64,000 nucleotides of DNA. Origin: Roseiconus lacunae. GTDB lineage: Bacteria; Planctomycetota; Planctomycetia; Pirellulales; Pirellulaceae. Positions 27,307 to 35,798 of this stretch are shown here, piece by piece. Positions within the stretch are counted from its first letter, which is position 1. The number at the start of each line of letters is the position of its first letter. Under the pieces are notes generated by a model that was not told the origin of the DNA, ran no database searches, and was given only the letters and a program-made list of their open reading frames with translations. The translations under genes were made by a program, and so were the position numbers. The stretch lies in NCBI RefSeq assembly GCF_008312935.1, contig NZ_VSZO01000001.1:1550001-1614000 (forward strand), given 5' to 3'.

Positions 27307-28287
27307 ATGCCAACCGTTTTGGTCACCGGAAGCAGCGGTTTTGTCGGCAGTTGCGCGCGAACTGCGTTTGCGTCTGCCGGGTGGCATTCAATTGGGGTCG
27401 GCCGCCGCCCGACATCGCAGGATGACTATTTGCGTTGCGATTTATCAAAACCGTTTTCAGGTAATTTGGTCTCAGCCATCGAGCGATCCGATGTGGTTAT
27501 TCATGCGGCGGCACGAAGTTCGCCTTGGGGAACCAAACGTCAATTTCGGCAAGCCAACGTCGTGGCGACAGAGAAGATCGTCGAAGCCTGTCAGGCAGCT
27601 GGTCAACCAAAATTAATCTTTCTATCGTCCTCTAGTATCTTCTATCGCCCCGAAGATCAGATTGGGATCGACGAGTCGACGGTGCCGGCCGAACCGGCCG
27701 TTAACCACTACGCCGCGACCAAGCAGATCGCCGAGACGATCGTGCGGCGATATGAAGGCCGGTGGACGATTCTGAGACCGCGAGCCGTTTACGGTAAAGG
27801 GGACACCGTGCTATTCCCGCGTATACTCGCGGCCGCGCAGGCGGGGCGGTTACCGCTGCTAACGCGCCCGGGGGATCCCGTCGTCGGCGATTTGATATCG
27901 ATCGATCATTTGACCGACTGCCTTGTTAAAGCCGCTCAAGACGACACGATCGAAGGGGAGTTCAATCTAACCGACAACGCGCCCCAGGAGATCGTGTCGT
28001 TTTTGCTAGGCGTATTCGAACGCTTGGAGATTCCTCGACCGAAACGAGAAATTCCGGTTTCAACTGCGTTCCGATTCGCACACGTCCTGGAACTAATCTA
28101 CGGAGGATTGATGCCCTGGCGGGAACCTCCGATCACACGGTTTGGAGTCCATGTGTTTGCGTACTCCAAGGTGTTCAAGGTTGACAAAATGCTCCGCGCG
28201 TTCGGCCAGCCTAAGCTCTCCACCGAGCAATCGGTCGAACGATTCGTCGAATGGGTCCAACACGACAACCCTTACGGACTGAAGTGA
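27307..28287 (+). CDS. NAD(P)-dependent extended short-chain dehydrogenase (3-beta-HSD/OleD-like)
   Basis: About 326 residues from the ATG at 27307, which opens directly into the Rossmann strand; an ATG at 27283 would add eight residues. The cofactor motif is TGSSGFVG (residues 7-14). The catalytic set is Ser109 or Ser110, Tyr135 and Lys139 (HYAATK). LRPRAVYGKGD and GDLISIDHLTD are typical of extended SDRs of the 3-beta-hydroxysteroid dehydrogenase/epimerase group, which includes OleD, the reductase of long-chain olefin synthesis. It is the first gene of the six-gene run; its TGA overlaps the next GTG start by four bases. With a ketoacyl synthase three genes on, reduction of a beta-keto or sugar intermediate is plausible. 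Confidence 0.85.
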   Translation: MPTVLVTGSSGFVGSCARTAFASAGWHSIGVGRRPTSQDDYLRCDLSKPFSGNLVSAIERSDVVIHAAARSSPWGTKRQFRQANVVATEKIVEACQAAGQPKLIFLSSSSIFYRPEDQIGIDESTVPAEPAVNHYAATKQIAETIVRRYEGRWTILRPRAVYGKGDTVLFPRILAAAQAGRLPLLTRPGDPVVGDLISIDHLTDCLVKAAQDDTIEGEFNLTDNAPQEIVSFLLGVFERLEIPRPKREIPVSTAFRFAHVLELIYGGLMPWREPPITRFGVHVFAYSKVFKVDKMLRAFGQPKLSTEQSVERFVEWVQHDNPYGLK

Positions 28288-29477
28288 TCTCGATCGATTG
28301 GGTTTGTAGCGGATTGATCTGCGTTTACCTTGGGCTATTGATGTTCAAGGTCATCGCTTTGGCACGGACGATGCGAAGGCAGAGTCAATGTGAAATTCAA
28401 CGATCCGACCAAGTGTATGAGCCGGCACCAGAACTTGCCGAACGAATAGTCATCGTTCAGCCGATCCTGGGTGGTGACCCACGGTTGGAAGAAACACTGC
28501 GTTACAACGTAGAGTCGCTGCCCACGGACGTCGCATTCCTTTGGCTTGTCGACGAAGACGACAAGATTGGTTCTGAGGTAGCATCCAATCTTGCCGGAAG
28601 TCGCACAAATATCAAAGTCATCGTGTGTCCACCGGCTGCTGATGACATCAACCCGAAAACATTCAAGCTAGGAATCGCGCTGCAGTTGGCCGACCGGTCG
28701 CTCTTTGCCGTACTTGACGATGACACCACGATCGATATCTCGTCATTAAACGCAGCGGCGGAATCACTCTCCGAGTACGGCTTATACACCGGTTTGCCGC
28801 TTTATCGTCCGGCGGAGCATCTGTGGGGAAAACTGGTCACACAATTCGTCAACAACAATTCGGTCCTGACCTACCTTCCGCTTTTAAACTTTGCTGACCC
28901 GATGTCGATCAACGGAATGTTCTATGTCGTTAACACCACTGCGATGAAACGACACGGCGGATTCTCGACGATCCGTCACGAATTGTGTGATGACTATGCG
29001 ATGAAAAAACTCGCGACGAATGCGGGCTGGAAGATCAGGCAAGGCATCACGTATCAATTCGTTTCGACCAGTGTGGAGACGTTTGGTCAGTACTGGGGGT
29101 TAATGCACCGATGGTTCTTGTTTTCGCTGCTGTTGGTCAAAGATCAGCGCCGACTGGTGCAAGCCGCACTGGTGACCTTGCTGGGGCTGCCTCCGATTTT
29201 ACTGCTGGTGGCATCCATCTTGGCGATCGTTTCCGTTTGGGGCTGGAGCGTTTGGTGCGCAGGACTGGTTATCCGCCACGTCTTATTGGCTTATTCGCGA
29301 AAATGCGCGCGTACTCCGTCGGTGTACTTCAATCCGATACTTTCGGTTGTGTCTGAGTTGCTACAACCGATTCATATGATCCATGCCGTGCTTTCGTCGA
29401 AGATCCAGTGGCGTAGTCGTCGCATTCACGTTCGCAGCGGAATGTCGTTCCAAGTGATTGAGGACTGGGACCGTTGA
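28284..29477 (+). CDS. Membrane glycosyltransferase of the ceramide glucosyltransferase/HpnI type (GT21-like)
   Basis: 397 residues from the GTG at 28284, which overlaps the preceding stop as GTGA. The N-terminal membrane helix (LICVYLGLLMFKVIAL) is followed by a GT-A domain: VIVQPILGGDPRLEETL, VDEDD, then FAVLDDDTTI with the Asp run at 145-147 as nucleotide-sugar/metal site. ELCDDYAMKK and LMHRWFLFSL are equivalents of the acidic catalytic site and the (Q/R)xxRW box. Two or three C-terminal helices anchor it. Relatives move a sugar from a nucleotide sugar to a lipid such as ceramide or a hopanoid precursor. Here the acceptor is probably the lipid made by its neighbours. Its stop overlaps the TTG start of the next gene. 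Confidence 0.85.
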   Translation: MISIDWVCSGLICVYLGLLMFKVIALARTMRRQSQCEIQRSDQVYEPAPELAERIVIVQPILGGDPRLEETLRYNVESLPTDVAFLWLVDEDDKIGSEVASNLAGSRTNIKVIVCPPAADDINPKTFKLGIALQLADRSLFAVLDDDTTIDISSLNAAAESLSEYGLYTGLPLYRPAEHLWGKLVTQFVNNNSVLTYLPLLNFADPMSINGMFYVVNTTAMKRHGGFSTIRHELCDDYAMKKLATNAGWKIRQGITYQFVSTSVETFGQYWGLMHRWFLFSLLLVKDQRRLVQAALVTLLGLPPILLLVASILAIVSVWGWSVWCAGLVIRHVLLAYSRKCARTPSVYFNPILSVVSELLQPIHMIHAVLSSKIQWRSRRIHVRSGMSFQVIEDWDR

Positions 29478-30151
29478 AGCTGTTAGACCAACCACCTGTC
29501 ACGCATTCGTTTAGCCCAGTTAAGATCGCGATCGTCACTGGACTAAGTCAACCGACGCACTGCAAGCTGAGCACGGACCAATCTCGCCTACTGCAATCGA
29601 TCGAGGCTCCCGAATCATGGAAGGTGTATCGAAACTTCCCCTTTGTGGGCTCTCCTTCCGAAAGCAATTCGATCGAAAAGCCAGGCACGCCCAACTTGTT
29701 GGCGGCGAGTATTGCCAACGGGCGTCAGTTTCTATGCAGTCATCGTGCGAGTTACCGCAGGACTTCAGCGCCGCATTGGCAGGCACTTTTGTCGTCCACG
29801 CCACACGTATTGTTGATTCTCGGAAGCTGCGGAATGCAACTTGTCAATACGATCGATCGAGCCGCATTGAGCAGTGTGCGCATCGAAGCGTTGGCGTTGG
29901 GCCCTGTTTCACTGCGGACACCGCCATTCGAAGTCGAAACACTACGCGGGACTCGGGATTGGATCTCCGGGTTGTTCTATCGACACGTCGACTATCCAAT
30001 GGAATGCGTCGGTCATATGGATTATTGGGCAGATGAAAATGTCAATCACATGGTGAGACATTGGGTATCAAACAGAATTTCAAGATTATCGGCAGCGGAA
30101 GTTACTACCCCAAACGTATCGTCACGGCCGAGGAAATCGACCGCCGGGTAA
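29474..30151 (+). CDS. Unrecognised protein in the lipid-glycoside operon
   Basis: 225 residues from a TTG at 29474 that overlaps the glycosyltransferase stop as TTGA. I do not recognise the family. It looks soluble, has no signal peptide, and contains a hydrophobic strand-turn (PHVLLILGSCGMQLVNTID) that may be the start of an alpha/beta fold, and a later YRHVDYPMECVGHMDYWAD stretch rich in His, Asp and Cys. Its last 91 bases overlap the ketoacyl synthase start, which is unusual, and the C-terminal 30 residues look less protein-like than the rest. The tight fit between its neighbours argues that it is real and works in the same pathway. Confidence 0.65.
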   Translation: MKLLDQPPVTHSFSPVKIAIVTGLSQPTHCKLSTDQSRLLQSIEAPESWKVYRNFPFVGSPSESNSIEKPGTPNLLAASIANGRQFLCSHRASYRRTSAPHWQALLSSTPHVLLILGSCGMQLVNTIDRAALSSVRIEALALGPVSLRTPPFEVETLRGTRDWISGLFYRHVDYPMECVGHMDYWADENVNHMVRHWVSNRISRLSAAEVTTPNVSSRPRKSTAG

Positions 30152-31065
30152 AACGGGCGCCGGGGTGGACTGAATCACATCTTGGCGTTCGTACCCGCCA
30201 TGAATGTGTGGCCCCAGAAACCATGGTGACGATGGGATGTCATGCGATTGAGTCGGCGATCAATGACGCCGGCATAGGATGGGGCGACGTCGACTACGTG
30301 ATCGATTGCAGTACCTCGAAGTTTCGTCCCATTCCCTGCAACGCGGCTCATTTTCAACAATCGATCGGGGCCGCGGCGAATGGCGTTCCATGTATCGATT
30401 TGCAGAGCACTTGTCTTGGTTCAATTTTGGCAGTTCAATTTTCGAACGCGTTGTTCACGACCGGTGCGTATCGCCACATTCTGATCGTTGCTTCAGAATC
30501 GGCGCTTCAAGGTGTCGACTGGTGTGATCCGAAGAGCGCGGGCCTATTCGGCGACGGCGCGGCAGCGCTTGTCTTGCGATATTCTCCAAGCGATCATGAC
30601 TTGCTATTCGCCCACGAAACATTTGCCGAACATTTAGACCTTTGCAAGGTCGATGGTGGAGGCCATTTTCGACCCTCGTATCAGTATCGCTCGGATGACG
30701 ATCGGGAGTATCGGTTTCAGATGGATGGCCGGAATGTATTTCGTGTGGCGTTGAGGCTGCTCCCGCCGATGGTTCAAAAGATGAAAGAGGCTTATTTGGA
30801 AACCAATGTCGACGGGATCAATTGTCTGCATGTCATCCCCCATCAAGCGTCTCCCAAAGCGGTTGAGCTGGTGCGACGTATCATCGACATCCCGAAAGAT
30901 CGTTATCATGTTGCCGTTCGCGAAATTGGAAACATGGTTGCGGCAAGCATCCCAGCCATGATCGATCGAGTACGAAAATCCAATCTACTCCCCGAACAGG
31001 CACCGTTGATGTTGCTCGGTACCTCCGCCGGCTACTCGCAAGCGGCGATCATCTTTCATTCTTAG
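30061..31065 (+). CDS. 3-oxoacyl-ACP synthase III family protein (KAS III/OleA-like)
   Basis: A 334-residue thiolase-fold enzyme that carries out a decarboxylating or non-decarboxylating Claisen condensation of acyl thioesters. The triad is complete: Cys118 (QSTCLGS), His261 (VIPHQAS) and Asn291 (EIGNMVAASIP). The opening IIGSGSYYPKRIVTAEEID and the end LLGTSAGYSQAAIIF are family-typical. The start is TTG at 30061; no ATG or GTG lies in frame between the upstream stop at 30034 and it, and GGTGAG is just ahead. It is not near acpP, fabD or fabG, so it is unlikely to be the housekeeping FabH. It could be a dedicated synthase such as OleA or DarB, and the sequence alone does not decide. Confidence 0.9.
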   Translation: MGIKQNFKIIGSGSYYPKRIVTAEEIDRRVKRAPGWTESHLGVRTRHECVAPETMVTMGCHAIESAINDAGIGWGDVDYVIDCSTSKFRPIPCNAAHFQQSIGAAANGVPCIDLQSTCLGSILAVQFSNALFTTGAYRHILIVASESALQGVDWCDPKSAGLFGDGAAALVLRYSPSDHDLLFAHETFAEHLDLCKVDGGGHFRPSYQYRSDDDREYRFQMDGRNVFRVALRLLPPMVQKMKEAYLETNVDGINCLHVIPHQASPKAVELVRRIIDIPKDRYHVAVREIGNMVAASIPAMIDRVRKSNLLPEQAPLMLLGTSAGYSQAAIIFHS

Positions 31066-31073
31066 GTCGATCG

Positions 31074-31892
31074 ATGAAACTTCAAAACCTACGTTTTCAC
31101 AACGGTGGCTACTGCATCCAGAACTTGTACTTTTCGGGCGTTAAAAGTTTCCGTTACCGAAGGTTCTATGCCGTCTTTCTGCAGTTCGACCACCCGGTTC
31201 ATGGTGCCTGTTTGATCGACACCGGATATGGACCGGCGATCCGCGAAGCGACTCGCCGTTGGCCGTTTCGGGTGATGCGTTGGTTGACACCGATTCCTCG
31301 CAATCAAGGGTTTTTTCGACCCGATTACCCGGCTGATCTGGGGATCGATGCCGAGCAACCGTTCACGATCTTTTTATCGCATTTCCATGCCGACCATATC
31401 GGTGCGACCCAATTGTTTCCCAATTCGACGTTCGTTTACCGCGATGCGTCACTGAGGCAGCTTCGGTCGATGTCACCAAGGCAGGAACTTGATGAAGCAA
31501 CGGTGATATCGTTGTTGCCAGACGATTTCGAGCAGCGTGGGCGTACGATTGACGAGTCCTCGTTCACCAACAATCACAGCCTCTGCGAAGAATTTCCTTC
31601 GTTCGATTATTGGGGCGACGGAAGCTTAATCATGATCGACCTTCCAGGTCATGCGATCGGGCACACCGGTTATCTGCTGTCGACCGATCGAGGAACCTTG
31701 CTGTATGCCGTCGATGCATTTTGGGATCGATCGGTTTTCGAAGCCGATCGGCAGTTACCTTGGCTTTCAAAACGCATCCTTCACGACGCGGCAGAAAACC
31801 AAGTCACACTGGAACGTTTACGAACTCTTGTCGCACGAACCGGCGTGGAACCTCTGGCTTGCCACTGCCCGCAGACACAATCGTATGTCTAA
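31074..31892 (+). CDS. Metallo-beta-lactamase-fold hydrolase
   Basis: 272 residues, cytoplasmic. The zinc motif is HFHADH (His103, His105, Asp107, His108). Further ligands are in LPGHAIGHTGY and the Asp in YAVDAFWD, and a late His in LACHCPQ completes the set. It is a lactonase/thioesterase-type member, not a beta-lactamase by context. It starts eight bases after the ketoacyl synthase, and its TAA overlaps the next ATG by eight bases. In this operon it could release an acyl thioester or open a lactone; this is inference. Confidence 0.88.
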   Translation: MKLQNLRFHNGGYCIQNLYFSGVKSFRYRRFYAVFLQFDHPVHGACLIDTGYGPAIREATRRWPFRVMRWLTPIPRNQGFFRPDYPADLGIDAEQPFTIFLSHFHADHIGATQLFPNSTFVYRDASLRQLRSMSPRQELDEATVISLLPDDFEQRGRTIDESSFTNNHSLCEEFPSFDYWGDGSLIMIDLPGHAIGHTGYLLSTDRGTLLYAVDAFWDRSVFEADRQLPWLSKRILHDAAENQVTLERLRTLVARTGVEPLACHCPQTQSYV

Positions 31893-33168
31893 ACCGGTGA
31901 CGATCGATTTCGTAGCACCGCCATTTGCCGGTCACCTGTTTCCACAATTAGAACTCGCTCGGGGACTTGCCGAACGCGGAGTCGGTCCTATTCGGTTCTT
32001 CAGTACGCCGGAAGCCAAGTCGGCCACCCTCGCCAGCGGCTTTGATCTTTTTCCCTTGATTAAAGATCGTAGTCACATCGTGTTTGAGATCGCCAACACC
32101 CAATCACCGATCGGGAGCAATCCCTTTAAGCTGCTCTCGCAATTCAAGCTAAATCTATCCTTGATGTCGCAATTGCGAGACGAACTTTCAACGTACTGGC
32201 ACGATAGCCGCCCCGATCTCGTCGTCGCCGACTTCACAGTGCCAGTCGCCGGAGTGCTTGCGAAACAGTTGGGGATTCCTTGGTGGACATCGCTTCCGAC
32301 ACCGAGTGTGGTTGATACTGTTGACGGGACACCGGCCTACCTTGGTGGTTGGTTGCCGCCACGGACATCGCTTGGAAGACTTCGCGACTTCGCGGGGCGA
32401 CAGATTATTCGCACATTTAAGCGGACGCTATTTCAGATTTACAGGACGCCACTTCGTCGGCTCGGCGTCGACCGCGTTTATCGAGACGATGGTTTCGAAG
32501 CAATTTACTCAGACGAACGGATCTTGGCGCTCGGCGTGCGCGAGTTTGAGTTCCCTAGGCAATGGCCGCCGTCGCTGCAGTTCATCGGACCTTTGACCGC
32601 CAGCCCTTCGCCCGAACATCAAGCTCCGGTGTTTATCGAAGGCAAACGGCACCTGCTGGTTTCATTAGGCACACATCTACTGTGGGCCAAGGAGAATGCT
32701 CGTACATTGATGAAAGAAGTCGCTGCCGAAGGCGATGACTGGGTCATCCATTTCACCGACGGGCGTTTTGGTGCGGAAACGAATTTGCAACAGGGTCGCT
32801 TCCACAACTATGGTTACCTGCCATACGACCGCTATCTCGATCGCTATGACGCGGTGCTTCACCACGGTGGGACGGGAATCACATACGCAAGCTTACGGCA
32901 TGGAGTCCCGGCGTTGGTTTGGCCACAGGACTATGATCAATTCGATCATGCCGCACGATTGGTTTATCACGGACTAGGCTTGCGAGTGCGTCCGTCGGCG
33001 AACTTGATTCGCGAGGATCTCGATCATTTAGTCAGCGAGCCTCACTTTCGAGAGAACCTGGATACGTTTGCTGACATCATCGGACGTCATGCGCCGATCG
33101 ATCAGGTGGCGGAATTAATCAAGCAGTTAGAGTCTGCGAAACACCCGCAGCAGGCTTTGTCGAATTAG
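31885..33168 (+). CDS. GT1 glycosyltransferase (MGT/UGT family)
   Basis: 427 residues of the macrolide/UDP-glucosyltransferase family. The frame is open from 31651, but the ATG at 31885 overlaps the previous stop (ATGTCTAA) and leads into the usual first strand (TIDFVAPPFAGHLFPQLELAR), so I start there. The sugar-nucleotide motif near the C-terminus reads HHGGTGITYASLRHGVPALVWPQ in two parts: HHGGTG binds the phosphates and the PQDYDQFDHA end contacts the sugar. Such enzymes glycosylate small hydrophobic acceptors (carotenoids, macrolides, sterols). It is the last gene of the run, so glycosylation may be the final step. Confidence 0.9.
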   Translation: MSKPVTIDFVAPPFAGHLFPQLELARGLAERGVGPIRFFSTPEAKSATLASGFDLFPLIKDRSHIVFEIANTQSPIGSNPFKLLSQFKLNLSLMSQLRDELSTYWHDSRPDLVVADFTVPVAGVLAKQLGIPWWTSLPTPSVVDTVDGTPAYLGGWLPPRTSLGRLRDFAGRQIIRTFKRTLFQIYRTPLRRLGVDRVYRDDGFEAIYSDERILALGVREFEFPRQWPPSLQFIGPLTASPSPEHQAPVFIEGKRHLLVSLGTHLLWAKENARTLMKEVAAEGDDWVIHFTDGRFGAETNLQQGRFHNYGYLPYDRYLDRYDAVLHHGGTGITYASLRHGVPALVWPQDYDQFDHAARLVYHGLGLRVRPSANLIREDLDHLVSEPHFRENLDTFADIIGRHAPIDQVAELIKQLESAKHPQQALSN

Positions 33169-33204
33169 CCGCGAAGAAAACTCCTTTCGTATTTGGTGGG
33201 ATGA

Positions 33205-33771
33205 TCACGACGAGGAACGCTCCCTCTCGGATTGTTCGAGCAGGCGTCGACGTTCGCGAAGGTAGTTTGATTGTTCATGTTGATAAGCGTCGGCCTTTTT
33301 CACGATGCGAAACATGTTAAAGACGCCAGCGGCAATGAAGATCAGGCCGAAGACGGGGAAGATTCCGATCACACCGGGAGCACCCGCCATTCGCCCGGCG
33401 CTGGTGATCCCGAAGGCCATGATCGTCCAAAACAAACCAAAAGCAACGATCAAACCACCACCGAACACCGCACCTCCCTTGGATGGTAAATGTTGGCCGC
33501 CGTGCTTATCGGTGACCATGTGGTTGAACCGTTGATGCTCCCACTGTTTATCGAGTCGTTCGATCGCGGTGCTCGATTTGATTTCTTTGATATCGCGAGC
33601 GATTTGGTCCGTCGTCGCACGCAAGTCTTCAAGGACTTCCGTTGAATAGCTGTTGCCGGTGTGTTGAATCGACAGTCGCGCATCACAAAATCCGCAAGTC
33701 ACAAAGCGAGCGTTGGCGGCCACTTCCAGCGGTGCCCCACAGTGGTTGCAATTGAGCGGAATGACTTTCAT
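33205..33771 (-). CDS. Zinc-ribbon membrane protein
   Basis: 188 residues. A zinc ribbon at the N-terminus has two CxxC pairs (CNHCGAPL at about residues 8-11 and CGFC at about 26-29), followed by a charged linker. Two hydrophobic helices follow (GGGLIVAFGLFWTIMAFGI and VIGIFPVFGLIFIAAGVFNMF), then a basic, Arg-rich coiled tail. No catalytic motif is visible. Its start is three bases from the stop of the C25 peptidase gene, so they are probably co-transcribed. The function is unknown. Confidence 0.8.
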   Translation of the reverse strand: MKVIPLNCNHCGAPLEVAANARFVTCGFCDARLSIQHTGNSYSTEVLEDLRATTDQIARDIKEIKSSTAIERLDKQWEHQRFNHMVTDKHGGQHLPSKGGAVFGGGLIVAFGLFWTIMAFGITSAGRMAGAPGVIGIFPVFGLIFIAAGVFNMFRIVKKADAYQHEQSNYLRERRRLLEQSERERSSS

Positions 33772-33774
33772 TTC

Positions 33775-35553
33775 TTATTTTGTAGACGGACGGGGGCGAA
33801 TGTTGGTTTGTGAAGCTCCGCTTGCCCAGGTTTCTTTTCCGGCGACATGAACGCGAACGGCCAGCAAACCCGGCTGTGCACCGTCGACCGGAATTGTAAA
33901 GGTACTGCTTTCCCCGGCGTGAACATTGGCGTGGGTTGATGCCAAGGTCACCTGATTGGGATCACGTGGCGATTCGCCAGGTTTAGGTTTGGGCGATTGC
34001 CCCAGCGGATGGTCCAGCATGATCGTACACTCGCCATCAATAGGGCTCGTCACGGTGACTTCGATGGGCGCGCCAAAATCGAAACCCGTTTCTGTTTTCA
34101 CTTCAATCGGGCGTGGAGGATGAATCTTTAGCAGTGGATCGCCCAACAACCCATACAGGGCGGCGTGCTCGCGACGTTCGTCGGCAAGCGTTGTGCCGGC
34201 AGGGCTGACCAGCATTGCGATCGAATCGACCAGCGTACGGAAATGATTCTTTTCGGCGTCGTCCTTCGCTTCCAAACGTTTTTTGGCCGCCAGGAAAGCT
34301 TCGCCAATTGTCGTCGCCGGTGGACGATGCTCGGTCGTTTCGCCAACCGTTTTTGATGATCCGTAAATCGAATCGATCATCCCCAACGTCAGAATCGTAT
34401 TGCCGTAAGGCATCGTGACTCGGTTTCCAGCGATCACCACGATCGGTCCGCACCGATGTAGCAATAAACGCTCGGAAAAACTATCCACGCCGGCATCGAT
34501 CGCTCCGGTGAAACAGCACAGTAACAGCGCGATCGGCGCACTAGCGGGATCACACTGCAGGTTGCCGACCGTCGTTTTATCCAGCACCGGCACGCCAGTC
34601 GGGCCGGACGGCACGCGATCGAGTTCTTCGACCATACCGTGTCCGGCGTACACCCAAAAACGACAGCCTTGGGAGTATCGCTGTGTGATCGATTCGGTGA
34701 AGCGTTTGCGAGGATAAAAGACATGCCCGGGACTGCCGAAAGCGACCGACGTTTGTACGGTCATCGGTAATGATGCGGTCACGATCATTCGCGTGACCGA
34801 TTCGATCGCGGCGTCGGCCAGCATCCCGAACCCGCCGACTCCGCCGACCAGTTGAACGCGCCGTCGCCAGGCGGAAAAGTTCAAGCTGTTTTCATAGGTC
34901 TTGATCCGTTCGATGAACTCACGGAGCTGATCGTCGGTTTGAACGGGAAGCCGGCCGACGGCGACATCAGTGAGTCCGTCGCCATTGATGTCACCATAGG
35001 GATGGTCGGTTGCCAACGTCGGCGTGCTGCCAAATTTCGACGATACCGTGGTCGCGACGTAGTGCATTGGCACATGGCGTCGTGGATCCGCGGGGGTTCC
35101 AATGACCGGCGCGTCGCCGACCAAAAGAATGGCTTGATCGGATAGCCGGGCGTGCTGGCGGATCGATTCGGTGAGCGATGCGGCGGAGTCGGAAGAACCG
35201 ATCACACGAACATTGATCGATTGAGATTGTCGGTACCGCACCCATTCGCCAAGTGACTGGCGATAATGGTCCGGACAAACGACCAACACAGAAGCCTCCG
35301 GCGCCGAATTGACGTCGGCACCGGTTGGACGATTCTTCGTCGGCGGAACAGCCGCCGAGTTTGCGTCCGCGGAGCTTGCATCCACGGGGCCTTCCTTCAC
35401 CGTCCTGGCGGTGCCCTGGGCGATCGCTAGCATAGGTGACATCGCGCCAACTATCGCCACCAAAACAGCAGTCAGTAACCCCGCGCAGCGAAGCGCCGGG
35501 TCGGGACGCGACAACGGTGAAACTGGATGGCGAACAATCAGCGAACGTTGCAT
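33775..35553 (-). CDS. Secreted C25 (gingipain-like) cysteine peptidase family protein
   Basis: About 592 residues from the ATG at 35553, preceded by GGA; the frame is open to 35619. A signal peptide is visible (GLLTAVLVAIVGAMSPMLAIA). The caspase-like (clan CD) core has DINGDGLTDVAVGRLPV, then YAGHG with catalytic His305, and LLLCCFTG with catalytic Cys347. LYGLLGDPLLKI closes the domain, as in C25 peptidases. An Ig-like beta domain follows (about residues 480-590). Gingipains cleave after Arg or Lys, but the pocket residues here cannot be judged by eye. There is no type IX secretion signal that I can see. Confidence 0.87.
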   Translation of the reverse strand: MQRSLIVRHPVSPLSRPDPALRCAGLLTAVLVAIVGAMSPMLAIAQGTARTVKEGPVDASSADANSAAVPPTKNRPTGADVNSAPEASVLVVCPDHYRQSLGEWVRYRQSQSINVRVIGSSDSAASLTESIRQHARLSDQAILLVGDAPVIGTPADPRRHVPMHYVATTVSSKFGSTPTLATDHPYGDINGDGLTDVAVGRLPVQTDDQLREFIERIKTYENSLNFSAWRRRVQLVGGVGGFGMLADAAIESVTRMIVTASLPMTVQTSVAFGSPGHVFYPRKRFTESITQRYSQGCRFWVYAGHGMVEELDRVPSGPTGVPVLDKTTVGNLQCDPASAPIALLLCCFTGAIDAGVDSFSERLLLHRCGPIVVIAGNRVTMPYGNTILTLGMIDSIYGSSKTVGETTEHRPPATTIGEAFLAAKKRLEAKDDAEKNHFRTLVDSIAMLVSPAGTTLADERREHAALYGLLGDPLLKIHPPRPIEVKTETGFDFGAPIEVTVTSPIDGECTIMLDHPLGQSPKPKPGESPRDPNQVTLASTHANVHAGESSTFTIPVDGAQPGLLAVRVHVAGKETWASGASQTNIRPRPSTK

Positions 35554-35798
35554 GGGGCGATCCGTCAGGTTCAGAATTTGAACGATTATTGGTAGATTCC
35601 CAAATGGCAGGCGGTCCAAACGGCTTGCCTACCTAAGAACGATTGTCTCAAAATCGATGCGGAAACCCTAGAGCGAATGCATTGGCTGAAAGTTGCGTTC
35701 TTCGTAGTAAGCTGGACACAGCGTCATCGGCTCTCGGGCGCAGTAGGCAATCCTTCAAGGATTAGTTCTCAACAAAATCTCCATCTGGTACCAGAGCA

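Noticed and set aside
30061-31065. Calling the KAS III gene fabH
   Set aside because: The triad fits, but the neighbours are glycosyltransferases and a hydrolase, not fatty acid synthesis genes, so the housekeeping name is not justified.
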